Below, piece by piece: positions 36,883 through 46,077 of a DNA stretch of 64,000 bases. Under the pieces are notes generated by a model. It was not told the origin of the DNA and made no database searches. It worked only from the letters and a program-made list of their open reading frames with translations. Source of the DNA: Sinorhizobium numidicum (GTDB lineage Bacteria > Pseudomonadota > Alphaproteobacteria > Rhizobiales > Rhizobiaceae). Made by a program: the position numbers and the translations under genes. The stretch spans positions 2,168,001 to 2,232,000 of the forward strand of contig NZ_CP120368.1 of the NCBI RefSeq assembly GCF_029892045.1. Direction: 5' to 3'. Numbering within the stretch: position 1 is the stretch's first letter; each line of letters opens with the position of its first letter.

Positions 36883-37151
36883 AGCCTTTCATGGCTGAAT
36901 GGAAACATTCTGCCGGAGCAGATTTTCGTCAGGCAGAGGCGATTGCCGAGTGCCGTGCACAGACGTACGGCCGAGGCGATCGCCTCGGATCCTGGCGGAA
37001 AGATGCCCGGCCCTTCGGGTTGCCTGAAGCGGGCGGCCTGTTTGCTCGGCTGGCTTGGCCGTATGCTTTGGCTACGCCACGCGCCAGCCGAGCAAACATT
37101 CCACTCCGCTTAAGCCAACAGAATTGTTTCCATTCAGCCATGAAAGGCTCT
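36882..37151. repeat. Inverted-repeat element of about 270 bp
   Basis: Ends 36882-36912 and 37120-37151 are inverted copies of GAGCCTTTCATGGCTGAATG plus a further dozen bases, with small differences. Inside is a second hairpin, GTTTGCTCGGCTGG pairing with CCAGCCGAGCAAAC. There is no open reading frame, so it resembles a miniature non-coding mobile element. It sits between two convergent genes. Confidence 0.75.
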
Positions 37152-37204
37152 CGTGCCCTGCTGCTCTCGATGACACCGCAGTGAGGCTTTTGCCTGCGGT
37201 GCGG

Positions 37205-39388
37205 TCACTTCGCGGACGTGCCGGCCTTCCGCTCAGGCTCGTCGGCAAAATGGTCGGCCCTGCGGGAAATCCGGCGGTAGAAGTCCGGCAACCCTGCCGC
37301 CAGTCCAACCGTCAGCCCAGCCGCCTTCAGCTTTGCCGCGCTCACGATCTGGCGGCTTCTCGGCGAGCGCGAACGCAATGCGTCGGTCAGTTGCCCGTGT
37401 ATGTGCCGCAGCTCGACAAATTCGGCGGAGGTTGCGAGACGCTCGTCGCCGACGACCGCGAAGAGCCTGGTTAGCGTACTCTTGCCCTTGAGGCCCAGCG
37501 CCCCGGCGTCGAGCAACGCGCAATCAGCAAGCAATTTTGCCGTGCTCTCCGAAACGAGGACGTCGAAGCCCACGTCCTTGCACGCGGACTCGATCCGTGC
37601 AGCGACGTTGACCGCGTCGCCGACGGCCGAATAGTTGAAATGCGTCTCGGCGCCCATGTTGCCGACGCAGGCAAGTCCCGTATGGATGCCAATGCCGATC
37701 CCTACCCTGTGCGCACTTCCGAAACCGAAGGCATCGCTGTCGTTGAGCCGGGCAAGCGTCTCGCGCATCGCCAACGCCGCGCGGACAGCCTTGCCGGCGT
37801 GGTCTGCGACATCGATTGGGGCATTCCAGAACGCCATGATCGAATCGCCGATGAACTTGTCGAGCGTGCCCTCGTTCGCAATCACGTGGCGGCTCAACGC
37901 ATCGAGTAGCGTGTTCAGGAAACCGACAACCTCGGTTGGCGCCAGACGCTCGCTGATGGCGGTGAAATTGCGGACATCGACGAACATGATCGTCAGCTCG
38001 CGATCGTCGCCCCCCAGGCGCAGGGCGTCATGCGTATGCTCGATGCGATAGAGCAGCGATGGCGACAGATACTGGCCGAAGGCTCTCCGGACCACGCGGC
38101 GCTCCCGGTCGGTCACGAGAAAGCGAAACGCCGTCGCGGCGAAATGCGTGATCGATCCGGCGACGATCGGAGCCAGCGGATCGAGGAGAAGCCCCGCGTA
38201 GAGAAAGGCCAGCCAGGAGGCGACAAGGGCCATCGCGGTGATCAGCAAGCCGCAGGCGAGCGCGACGGCGGGGCTGACGAAGGTAGTCAGCGTCACGAGC
38301 AGACTTCCCGCCACAGCAATCGACAGAATTTCGAGGCCGTTGGCCCAGTCGGGCCGGGAAAGAAAGCGGCCGGACAATATCTGCTCGACCGTTTGCGCAT
38401 GCAGCGAAACGCCGGGAACATTATGCCCGAGCGCTGTCGTGCGGATGTCCTGCAGCCCGGCAGCCGATGTTCCGACGAAAACGATGCTGCCGTCGATCGC
38501 GGCCCTCGTGTCGGGAGACGCTTCCCCGGCCGCGAGCACTTCCGCGGCAGAGACATACCCTTCCGCCTTGTCAGGGCTGACGTAGAGCCAGAGTTCGCCG
38601 GCCGCCGTCACCGGAATGACGAAATCTCCGACCTTCACCAGGGTTATGGTATCAGGCACGTCCGTGGCACCGGCCAGCAGATAAGTGGAGGCGCCCTGCG
38701 CAACGCGCAGCGCTTCAAGCGCAAGGTTTGGATAAAGCTGCTCGCCATCGCTAAGGAGGAGCGGCACGGCGCGTACGATCGCCGACCGGCTGCCGGGATT
38801 GAGGCTGATATGTCCGATGCCGGCGGCATTCGCCTCGAGTTGCGGCCGCAAGGGCGTCGCGGCCGTCAGGCGGGGCGGCGCGTCGAAGGGGCTCTCGCCG
38901 GTGAAGGCGAAGCCGGCCTTCACCGGCGGACGGTAGTTTCCCTCATTGGAAAGGCCGAAGCCGAGTACGACCGGCTTTCCTTCAATCGAGCGGGCGAAAA
39001 TCTCGTCATTGTCCGGCAACCGATCGATCAGCGAAGGCTCAATTCCGCCGACGTCGCGTACGACGGTGCGCGGCGACAGGCGATCGGGTTCGGCGAAGAG
39101 AATGTCGAAGGCGATGACGGCCGCCCCCATCTCGGACAACCGGTCGACCAGGGCTGCTATTCGGTCTCTCGGCCATGGCCATTGCCCGAGTTGTTTGAGA
39201 GAGGCTTCATCGATGTCGACGACACGTACGGGAAGGTTCTCGAAGGCCCGTGGCGCCAGGCGCTGGTATTCGTCAAAGGTCACGTCGCGGGCAAGCTTCA
39301 GCAATTGCGGGTCGCTCGCCCGCAGCATCGTGAGCGCCGCTACGATCGCCAGGCCGATGAAGACGCCAACTTGCTGCGCGCGTGTCAT
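37205..39388 (-). CDS. CHASE2-domain adenylate/guanylate cyclase
   Basis: This 727-residue membrane protein senses an external signal and makes a cyclic nucleotide inside. An N-terminal membrane helix is followed by a periplasmic CHASE2 domain (about residues 35-330), about three membrane helices (340-420) and a class III cyclase domain. Metal-binding aspartates are Asp471 (FVDVRNF) and Asp515 (FIGDSIMAFW), with the substrate lysine in LDKFIGD. ATG 39388 was chosen since the upstream 25 codons are not membrane-protein-like. It converges with the FecR gene. Confidence 0.9.
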   Translation of the reverse strand: MTRAQQVGVFIGLAIVAALTMLRASDPQLLKLARDVTFDEYQRLAPRAFENLPVRVVDIDEASLKQLGQWPWPRDRIAALVDRLSEMGAAVIAFDILFAEPDRLSPRTVVRDVGGIEPSLIDRLPDNDEIFARSIEGKPVVLGFGLSNEGNYRPPVKAGFAFTGESPFDAPPRLTAATPLRPQLEANAAGIGHISLNPGSRSAIVRAVPLLLSDGEQLYPNLALEALRVAQGASTYLLAGATDVPDTITLVKVGDFVIPVTAAGELWLYVSPDKAEGYVSAAEVLAAGEASPDTRAAIDGSIVFVGTSAAGLQDIRTTALGHNVPGVSLHAQTVEQILSGRFLSRPDWANGLEILSIAVAGSLLVTLTTFVSPAVALACGLLITAMALVASWLAFLYAGLLLDPLAPIVAGSITHFAATAFRFLVTDRERRVVRRAFGQYLSPSLLYRIEHTHDALRLGGDDRELTIMFVDVRNFTAISERLAPTEVVGFLNTLLDALSRHVIANEGTLDKFIGDSIMAFWNAPIDVADHAGKAVRAALAMRETLARLNDSDAFGFGSAHRVGIGIGIHTGLACVGNMGAETHFNYSAVGDAVNVAARIESACKDVGFDVLVSESTAKLLADCALLDAGALGLKGKSTLTRLFAVVGDERLATSAEFVELRHIHGQLTDALRSRSPRSRQIVSAAKLKAAGLTVGLAAGLPDFYRRISRRADHFADEPERKAGTSAK

Positions 39389-39575
39389 GACCGCCGTATC
39401 TGACCTCTGTGCCGAATGCCGGCATCGGGTATCGTTCCGAGGGGAAATAGTCCCGTCCGCCACAGCGGCGTGCGTTCTTCATGGGCGCCAAAGCCGCTGC
39501 GGTTAAGCCATGCTGCATCGTTCGCAACAGCTATGCAATCCTGAACGTCATCACCCGCCAACCGCGGCAGATGTG

Positions 39576-40391
39576 TCATTTCTTCCCGGGGAGCACCCTG
39601 TCGAGGAAGTCGCACATCACTTCGTTGAATAGCTCAGGTCGCTGCAGGGGCGCGAAATGGCTTACTCCGGCAAGCAGGATCAGTTCCGCTCCGGGAATAC
39701 TCCCCGCAAGATAATTGGCATGTTCGGCTTTGATGAAGTCGTCGTGCTCGCTGTGGACGATCGCGACCGGCACGCGAATATCGGCCAGAGCGGCCGCAGA
39801 ATAGTTGGGTTCCGTCTTCATCATCTCGCTGACCGCTTCGACAAAGGCCTCGAATTGATCGGGCGTGGTCGACAGGTCGGCATAGTCCTTCGCGTGCCGG
39901 CGGAAACAGCGGTCGATGGTGGGTGTGGACACGAATTCCTTTGCGCCGCTCGGATCCATGTTGCAGCCGAAGAAGAATACGCCGGCGATGCGGTCGGGGA
40001 CCTTCATTGCGAGGATCAAGGCGGTGCACGCACCGTCACTCCAGCCGACGACGGCCGCCTTTTTCAGCCGCAGCGCGTCCATCACCGCGAGCACATCGGA
40101 GGCCATCAGCTCATAGGTAAAGCGCCTGAGATCGCGCGTGCTGCGGCCATGACCACGGCTATCGATGAGCACCACCTGGCGTCCGGACTTGAGCAGCGCC
40201 GGAACCTGATAGCCCCAATTGCCGCTGTGGCCGAGGCCGCCATGCAGCAGAATGACCGGCGGACCGGCCCCATGGGTCGCGTACCGGATTCGAGCGCCGT
40301 CATTCTCGACATAACCTTCATCGTCGGCCGGCGGCAAGGGTGCCGCGCCATGCGCCTCGAAATTGCTGAGATCGTCGTCGTGTCGTTCCAT
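39576..40391 (-). CDS. Alpha/beta-hydrolase
   Basis: This 271-residue soluble hydrolase has the oxyanion motif LLHGGLGHSGNW, the nucleophile serine in VGWSDGACTALI, an acid in VHSEHDDF and the histidine in GVSHFAP. Substrate is unknown. The start 40391 (MERHDDD) was chosen from a much longer open frame. It is divergent from the methyltransferase gene with 93 bp between. Confidence 0.88.
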   Translation of the reverse strand: MERHDDDLSNFEAHGAAPLPPADDEGYVENDGARIRYATHGAGPPVILLHGGLGHSGNWGYQVPALLKSGRQVVLIDSRGHGRSTRDLRRFTYELMASDVLAVMDALRLKKAAVVGWSDGACTALILAMKVPDRIAGVFFFGCNMDPSGAKEFVSTPTIDRCFRRHAKDYADLSTTPDQFEAFVEAVSEMMKTEPNYSAAALADIRVPVAIVHSEHDDFIKAEHANYLAGSIPGAELILLAGVSHFAPLQRPELFNEVMCDFLDRVLPGKK

Positions 40392-40484
40392 GCCGATTTG
40401 CCCACGCTGCTGGAGAGTACCGGTAGCCTTGCGTTGCCGAGCGGGGGCGACCATATCTGAATCTGGTCCAGAGAGGAATGATGG

Positions 40485-41108
40485 ATGGAGCGTGAGAGCC
40501 GCCAGACCCATTGGGAAAACGTCTATACCCGCAAGGGCGAGGACGAGGTCAGTTGGTTTCAGGAGAGTCCCACGCCCTCGCTGGAGCTGATCGCCGAGGT
40601 TGGCGCAACGCCCGAGACCGCCATCGTCGACATCGGCGGCGGGGCCTCGCGCCTTGTCGACAGTCTCGCTGTCAAGGGATTTCGCGCCGTCACCGTGCTG
40701 GACCTGTCGGGCGCTGCGCTCACGGCCGCGAAGGCCCGCCTTGGCGACCGCGCCGCAAGCATTCGCTGGATCGTCGCGGACGTGACGATGTGGCAGCCGA
40801 AGGAGAGCTACGATATCTGGCACGACCGGGGCACGTTCCACTTCCTCACAGAAGCGACCGAGCGGGCCGCCTACATCGAGCGCCTGCACAAAGGTTTGAG
40901 GACAGGTGGACACGCGATTATCGCGACATTTGCACCGGATGGGCCGGAGCGGTGCAGCGGTCTGCCGGTCATGCGCTACAGCCCGGAAAGCCTGGCCGAG
41001 ACACTTGGCAACGCCTTCCGTCTCGTCGATAGCCGCAGACACGAACACTCCACACCCTGGGGCTCAAAGCAATCCTTCCAGTTCAGCGTGTTCCGGCATG
41101 AGGCATGA
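40485..41108 (+). CDS. Class I SAM-dependent methyltransferase
   Basis: This 207-residue protein begins with the motif HWENVYTRKGEDEVSWFQ and has the SAM-binding VDIGGGASRLVD (about residue 48) followed by WHDRGTFHFL, typical of a widespread class often annotated as thiopurine- or trans-aconitate-type methyltransferases. The substrate is not predictable. It is convergent with cobQ. Confidence 0.88.
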   Translation: MERESRQTHWENVYTRKGEDEVSWFQESPTPSLELIAEVGATPETAIVDIGGGASRLVDSLAVKGFRAVTVLDLSGAALTAAKARLGDRAASIRWIVADVTMWQPKESYDIWHDRGTFHFLTEATERAAYIERLHKGLRTGGHAIIATFAPDGPERCSGLPVMRYSPESLAETLGNAFRLVDSRRHEHSTPWGSKQSFQFSVFRHEA

Positions 41109-41152
41109 CGGGGAGGCCTGATAGGGAAGCCTGACAAGGGGGCAGATCGCCC

Positions 41153-42607
41153 CTACCCCAACAATCCCTCCAGCCAGGCCCGGTCGAGCACCGCTTCGAG
41201 TTCGACGGCAATGTCATCGAGCGCGGCATCGACCGACTGGCGGTAATTGCTGCCACCGCCCTCGATGCCGAAGCTTCTGAGCAGTGCGGCCCGGTAGGCG
41301 TCGCTGCCGAAAAGACCGTGCAGATAGGTTCCCATTACCTTGCCGTCCGCGGATAACGCTCCGTCGCGGCGCCCGTCGATCGAAACGGGGGCGCGATCGC
41401 AATCGGCGCCCGTGGTCCTGCCGAGATGTATCTCGTAGCCTTCGAGCACCACATCGTGCTCCAGCGACCACGCGCGGCTGTTGCGCACGGTCTTTTCCGG
41501 CGCCATCTCGGTTTCGACCGCCAGCAGCCCGAGACCGGCGATCTCGCGCTCGCTTCCCTCGATGCCGAGCGGATCGGTGACGCAGGTGCCGAGCATCTGG
41601 TAACCGCCGCAGATGCCGATCACCCGGCCGCCGCGGCGCACATGGCGCTCGAGGTCGCGGTCCCACCCGTGAGCGCGAAAATCGCTCAGATCGCCTATGG
41701 TCGATTTCGAGCCTGGAATGATCACCAGCGCCGCGTCGTCAGGAAGAGGTGCGCCCGGCCGAACGAAGACGAGATCGACATCCGGCTCATTGATCAGCGG
41801 GTCGAGATCGTCGAAATTGGCAATGCGTGACAGGACCGGCACGGCGACCTTCAGCGCCTTGCCGCTGCCGCGCGTGAGCCTCTCCAGCACGACAGAGTCC
41901 TCTGCCGGCAATCGTGCGGCACTCTTCAGCCAGCGCACGACGCCGAAGCAGGGCCAGCCGGTGAACTGCTGAACCGCCGCGATCCCGTCCTCGAAGAGCG
42001 TGACGTCGCCACGGAACTTGTTGATGAGATAGCCGGTGACCATCTTCCGGTCTTCTTCCGGCAGGATCGCATGCGTGCCGACCAGCGAAGCGATGACACC
42101 GCCGCGGTCGATGTCGCCGACGAGAACGACCGGCACGTCGGCGCGTGTGGCAAAGCCCATATTGGCGATATCGCCGGCCCTGAGATTGATTTCGGCGGGC
42201 GAACCCGCACCCTCGACGACGACGAGATCGGCACCGGCCGAAATCAGCTCGAAGCTCTCCATTACCGCGCCGAGTAGCTTCGGCTTCAGTGCCTGGTATT
42301 CCCTGCCCTTCGCATGCCCCGCGACCCTGCCCTGCAGAATGATCTGGCTGCCCACATCCGACTGCGGCTTCAGCAGCACCGGGTTCATGTGCACGGACGA
42401 TGGCACGCGCGCGGCCAGCGCCTGCAGCCATTGCGCCCGGCCGATCTCGCCGCCATCATCGGAGACGGCGGCATTGTTCGACATGTTTTGCGGCTTGAAC
42501 GGTGTCACCTTCAAGCCGCGATTGGCGGCGAGCCGGCAGAGCCCGGCCACCAATACCGATTTTCCGACATCCGAGCCGGTTCCCTGAAGCATGATCCTGC
42601 GCGTCAT
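41153..42607 (-). CDS. cobQ: Cobyric acid synthase CobQ
   Basis: Amidates four carboxylates of adenosylcobyrinic acid a,c-diamide. The 484-residue protein has the N-terminal P-loop-like GTGSDVGKSVLVAGLCRLA, the FKPQNMSNNAAV motif, and a glutaminase domain with GICGGYQMLG at about residue 335. It stands alone, 5.5 kb from the nearest other cob gene. Confidence 0.96.
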   Translation of the reverse strand: MTRRIMLQGTGSDVGKSVLVAGLCRLAANRGLKVTPFKPQNMSNNAAVSDDGGEIGRAQWLQALAARVPSSVHMNPVLLKPQSDVGSQIILQGRVAGHAKGREYQALKPKLLGAVMESFELISAGADLVVVEGAGSPAEINLRAGDIANMGFATRADVPVVLVGDIDRGGVIASLVGTHAILPEEDRKMVTGYLINKFRGDVTLFEDGIAAVQQFTGWPCFGVVRWLKSAARLPAEDSVVLERLTRGSGKALKVAVPVLSRIANFDDLDPLINEPDVDLVFVRPGAPLPDDAALVIIPGSKSTIGDLSDFRAHGWDRDLERHVRRGGRVIGICGGYQMLGTCVTDPLGIEGSEREIAGLGLLAVETEMAPEKTVRNSRAWSLEHDVVLEGYEIHLGRTTGADCDRAPVSIDGRRDGALSADGKVMGTYLHGLFGSDAYRAALLRSFGIEGGGSNYRQSVDAALDDIAVELEAVLDRAWLEGLLG

Positions 42608-42853
42608 GCCGTCTCCCGTAACATCGAAATCCGCGCCCGCAAAGCGTTGTTTCGACGCGATTTCGCCATAATCTCATTCGCCGCGATCACCGCCTGTTTC
42701 GACGCTTCATCAAGCTTGTCGGAAATCTCCTCCGACTAGCGGAATTGCGACATGCAATGGCGAAGTTGGCATTCAAATCCGACCGGCCCCCGCCTATATC
42801 GGCGCCATCGTAACAACACGGGCAAAACGACCCGACTCCCAAGGTAAAAAGCT
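42608..42853. other. Intergenic region, cobQ / small ORF promoters
   Basis: These 246 bp hold the divergent promoters of cobQ and the 47-residue gene. No recognisable riboswitch was found upstream of cobQ. Confidence 0.4.
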
Positions 42854-42997
42854 ATGCTGTTCGTCTTCAGCAAACCCAATTTCGTCCAGATCGCCTGGAA
42901 CTCCAAAGCGCCGAACAATCAGTCCCGAGTCCGCAATGTCGTGATGGATGCGCCGTTCGGTCCGCTCGGCTTCGTTCGCACGTCGAACGTCGGATAA
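42854..42997 (+). CDS. 47-residue small protein
   Basis: Begins MLFVFSKPNFVQIAWNS and ends PLGFVRTSNVG. Nearly every codon is of the type favoured in this genome (GTC, ATC, TTC, CTC), and a clear terminator follows 23 bp after the stop. AAGG lies upstream of the ATG at slightly long spacing. No family is recognised; the terminator and codon pattern make it a likely real gene. Confidence 0.55.
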   Translation: MLFVFSKPNFVQIAWNSKAPNNQSRVRNVVMDAPFGPLGFVRTSNVG

Positions 42998-43020
42998 GGA
43001 AGACCCACTCCCCAACTGAG

Positions 43021-43050
43021 GCCGCTCCTTTTCGGGGCGGCTTCTCTATT
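43021..43050 (+). terminator. Terminator after the 47-residue gene
   Basis: GCCGCTCC (43021-43028) pairs with GGGGCGGC (43034-43041) through an 8-bp stem including one G-T pair, with loop TTTTC, followed by TTCTCTATT. Confidence 0.7.
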
Positions 43051-43159
43051 GGGGGAGCATCTGTCAAGCAGCCAACGTGCAAGATGTCAGCTTTGCGGGA
43101 CATTCCTGTCGTTCGCGTAGCGACACGTTCGCGGTTAACAGATCTCATTGCCACCGCGA

Positions 43160-43822
43160 TCACGCTTCCTCGGCCGCCAGACGCCGGCGGCGCGCCAATT
43201 CTGCCTTGGAGGCATGCCCCCCGAACGATCCGGGCTTGACCGGACCATCCGGCAGATAGCGGCTGGTGATCACGCCGGTTGACGATTGTTCGGTTTCCAC
43301 AAGCCGCAATGCCCGTGGCGGTGTGCCCTCTTCGAACAGCCGCTTGCCGCGGCCAAGGACCAAGGGATAAGTCCAGATCAGATATTCGTCGATCAGGTCT
43401 GCCGCGATCAATGCCTGCAGAAAGCTGCTGCTGCCATAGATCTGGATTTCGGGACCTGTGCCGGACTTCAGTTGACGCACAGCTTCGACCGCATCGCCCT
43501 GCAGGGCCTGTGAGTTCACCCAATCAAGTTCGGGCTTGCCGCGTGTCGCCACGTATTTGGTTGCGCGATTGAAGCCGTCGGCGATCGGGTTTTTCCCGGC
43601 ATAGGGCCAGTGAGCGGCGAATATCTCATAGGTGCGGCGCCCAAGAAGCAGGTCGAAGGCACCGGAAACAGCCTGGTCCAGCCGTTCACCCATCTGCTCG
43701 TCCCAATATGGCACGATCCAGCCTCCGAGTTTGAAACCGTTTCTCGGATCCTCTTGCGGTCCGCCCGGCGACTGCATGACACCATCCAGCGATACATGGT
43801 TGATCGAGATTAGCTTCCTCAT
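43160..43822 (-). CDS. RibD C-terminal/dihydrofolate reductase-like protein
   Basis: This 220-residue protein of the RibD C-terminal fold begins KLISINHVSLDGVMQSPGGP and has LLGRRTYEIFAAHWP and EIQIYGSSSFLQALIAADL, all conserved in this large family of NADPH-dependent reductases of unknown substrates. The start at 43822 has GGAGGAG eight bases upstream. The C-terminal 30 residues are extra and basic. Confidence 0.85.
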   Translation of the reverse strand: MRKLISINHVSLDGVMQSPGGPQEDPRNGFKLGGWIVPYWDEQMGERLDQAVSGAFDLLLGRRTYEIFAAHWPYAGKNPIADGFNRATKYVATRGKPELDWVNSQALQGDAVEAVRQLKSGTGPEIQIYGSSSFLQALIAADLIDEYLIWTYPLVLGRGKRLFEEGTPPRALRLVETEQSSTGVITSRYLPDGPVKPGSFGGHASKAELARRRRLAAEEA

Positions 43823-44927
43823 TTCTTCCACTCCTCCGTTCATTGAAATGATACAAGGACGAAGAGCGGGCCGCCAATCCGATATCTGGTAGAGAAAATT
43901 CACAGCATTGAGGTCGCCAGCATGGAGCGGCTCCCGGGTTCAACACGACTGGCCGGCCTGGTTCGCAGGCCGCCATAATTTCTTAGACGTGGTACCGCAC
44001 ATTGCGGTCGATCCCGGCAGGTGTGTTGCTTCTCTTCGAAGTCGGCACCGAGCCGCTTGATGATGGGGTCGGAAGGAAAGGCATCCTAATCTTTTTTGCG
44101 CGCTGCTACTGAAACCGCGTCCAAGCCGCCCACGAGATTGCCTGCCCACCCGTCCTGCACATGCAACAATCCAAAGTGCTACAGCGACCTTTGTGCGTCT
44201 GGAAAGACACACGGCGCTATAGATGGCGCAACGACTCCGCTGTTCATGAAATGCGAAAGCCCTCGAGATGAAGGTGGGCGCGGCTCTAAAAGAAACACAT
44301 GGCTTCGCCGGAAAACGCCGCGCAGATCCCTCAGCGCTGCCGGCAAATCGGATAACCGCTGAATTAGCAGGTCCGGTACGCAACACCTGATCCGGACCTG
44401 CGGCAGTCGCCCGCCGCGCAAACAATTAGCCTGACATCGTTACCGGATGGTTATTGAGGTCTTAACCAAAGGTGAATTGAGGATTTTTTCCGCCGTTTTC
44501 TAAGTGGTGCAGTCGCGACAGGAGATTGCCGATTGAAAGAGGTCAGCAGATGCTTGAACTCACTGACCCCCATTTTGCGGCACTTATTATCGCAAAAGCT
44601 TATATTTGCGACTTTCGTCCGCAACAGCGTCTCTCTAGCCCCGCCGGAAACAGACGCATGCGGTCCCGCCTGAGGTCCGCGGCGATGTTGAAGAGGTTGA
44701 TTTCTCATCGGGAATACTTAGGCTTGCTGCAACGGTGACGAGGAAATCCGGACGGCGACGGGGTTCCGCGGCTAGAACTTGAACGACCGCACCGCCGCAG
44801 CGAGGCACGAACTTGGCCATTCCGATGCCGAACCTTGCGCTGCTCACCGAATGACCGGGTGCTTTCCATGCAGGGGGCCCGCGGCGCGCTCGATACGGCT
44901 GCACAAAGACGCGGAGGTCTTGACGAG
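43823..44927. other. 1.1-kb region without a supported gene
   Basis: Several open frames are present but none has family resemblance. The best is 44550-44738 (62 codons, MLELTDPHF start after AAGAGGT), with codon use unlike the neighbours, so it is not called. A palindromic repeat lies at 44175-44225. The part from 44430 to 44650 is AT-rich, as expected for the promoter of the binding-protein gene. Confidence 0.5.
44175..44225. repeat. Palindromic repeat, reverse orientation
   Basis: GTGCGTCT and AGACACAC form the inner stem, with AGTGCTACAGCG / GGCGCTATAG-type outer arms. Read on the minus strand it matches the hairpins at 59.39 kb and the first half of the 105-bp element, sharing ACGCACAAAGGTCGCT. 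Confidence 0.65.
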
Positions 44928-45926
44928 ATGAAGAAACTCCTTGCTTCCACCTTCCTCGCGGCGGGCATCCATGCCCTGGCGGGTTCCGCCGAGGCTGCGG
45001 AATGCGGTGAACTCAGCATTGCGGAGATGAACTGGGCCTCCGCGGGCGTTGCAGCTCATGTGGACAAGTTCATCCTCGAAAGCGGCTATGAATGCACGGT
45101 AAGGCTCGTCGCCGGCGACACGATGCCGACCTTCGCGTCGATGAACGAAAGGGCTCAGCCGGATATGGCGCCGGAACTCTGGGTCAACTCCGTGCGCACG
45201 CCGCTGAATGCAGCCATCAAAGAAGGCCGCCTTATTCAGGCTGCCAGGATCTTGAGCGAAGGCGGCGTGGAAGGCTGGTGGATTCCGAAGTTCGTTGCCG
45301 ACGCCCATCCGGAAATCAGGTCGGTCCCGGATGCGTTGAAACATCCAGACCTCTTCCCCGCACCGGAAGACCCGTCCAAGGGGGCGATCTATAACTGCCC
45401 CTCCGGCTGGAACTGCCAGGTCTCGACGGCCAACCTCTACAGGGCGCTGGAAGCGCAGAAAGCCGGCTTCGAGCTCATCGATACCGGCTCCGCCGCCGGT
45501 CTCGATGGCTCCATTGCAAACGCCTTCGAGAAGAAGACCGGCTGGCTCGGCTACTATTGGGCGCCGACTGCCATCCTCGGCAAATACCAGATGGTCCGTC
45601 TCTCCTTCGGGGTCGATCACGACAGGGCCGAGTGGGACGCCTGCTCCACCGTTCCCGATTGCCCCAATCCGAAGGTCAACTCCTATCCGGTCTCCGACGT
45701 GTACACGGTGGTCACCAAATCCTTCGCCGAGAGGGCCGGCGTCGCCATGGACTACGTCAAGGCGCGCAACTGGGACAACGCCACCGTCAACAAGGTTCTA
45801 GCCTGGATGGATCAGAACCAGGGCACCAACGAGGATGCCGCCCGATATTTCCTCGAAAACTTCCAGGATACGTGGACTCGGTGGGTCAGTCCGGAAATCG
45901 CGGAAAAGATCAAGACAGCCCTATGA
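44928..45926 (+). CDS. Betaine/choline-type ABC substrate-binding protein
   Basis: This 332-residue periplasmic protein has a signal peptide ending SAEAAE near residue 23 and the OpuAC-type domain (IAEMNWASAGVAAHVDKFIL; WVNSVRTPLNAAIKEGR). Cysteine pairs in the mature part suggest a disulfide-stabilised periplasmic protein. GGAGG lies ten bases before ATG 44928. Family members bind glycine betaine, choline or proline betaine. An ATPase gene follows 151 bp later, but no permease gene is present on either side. Confidence 0.85.
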   Translation: MKKLLASTFLAAGIHALAGSAEAAECGELSIAEMNWASAGVAAHVDKFILESGYECTVRLVAGDTMPTFASMNERAQPDMAPELWVNSVRTPLNAAIKEGRLIQAARILSEGGVEGWWIPKFVADAHPEIRSVPDALKHPDLFPAPEDPSKGAIYNCPSGWNCQVSTANLYRALEAQKAGFELIDTGSAAGLDGSIANAFEKKTGWLGYYWAPTAILGKYQMVRLSFGVDHDRAEWDACSTVPDCPNPKVNSYPVSDVYTVVTKSFAERAGVAMDYVKARNWDNATVNKVLAWMDQNQGTNEDAARYFLENFQDTWTRWVSPEIAEKIKTAL

Positions 45927-46077
45927 CGGACGTACGGACGACTGCTTGATCCTCATGGCGACGCAGTATCTTCGCCTGCGTCGCAAACAGTAAAGCGGAC
46001 GGCATGTTCCGCTGTCATTTTCGATCGTACCAGCCAGGCCTTCGGCAGGCGGCTGCAAAAGCACTCGGAGGTTGTCC

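Noticed and set aside
41109..41152. Terminator between the methyltransferase gene and cobQ
   Set aside because: Only a weak 5-bp stem (GGGGC/GCCCC) without T-run; not strong enough to list.
43940..44425. 161-codon minus-strand frame in the 1.1-kb gap
   Set aside because: Runs through the palindromic repeat, lacks a ribosome site and has atypical composition (many Cys, Arg and Ser).
44550..44738. 62-codon frame before the betaine-type binding protein gene
   Set aside because: It has an acceptable ribosome site, but its codon use is unlike the neighbours and no family is recognisable; kept only as a note.
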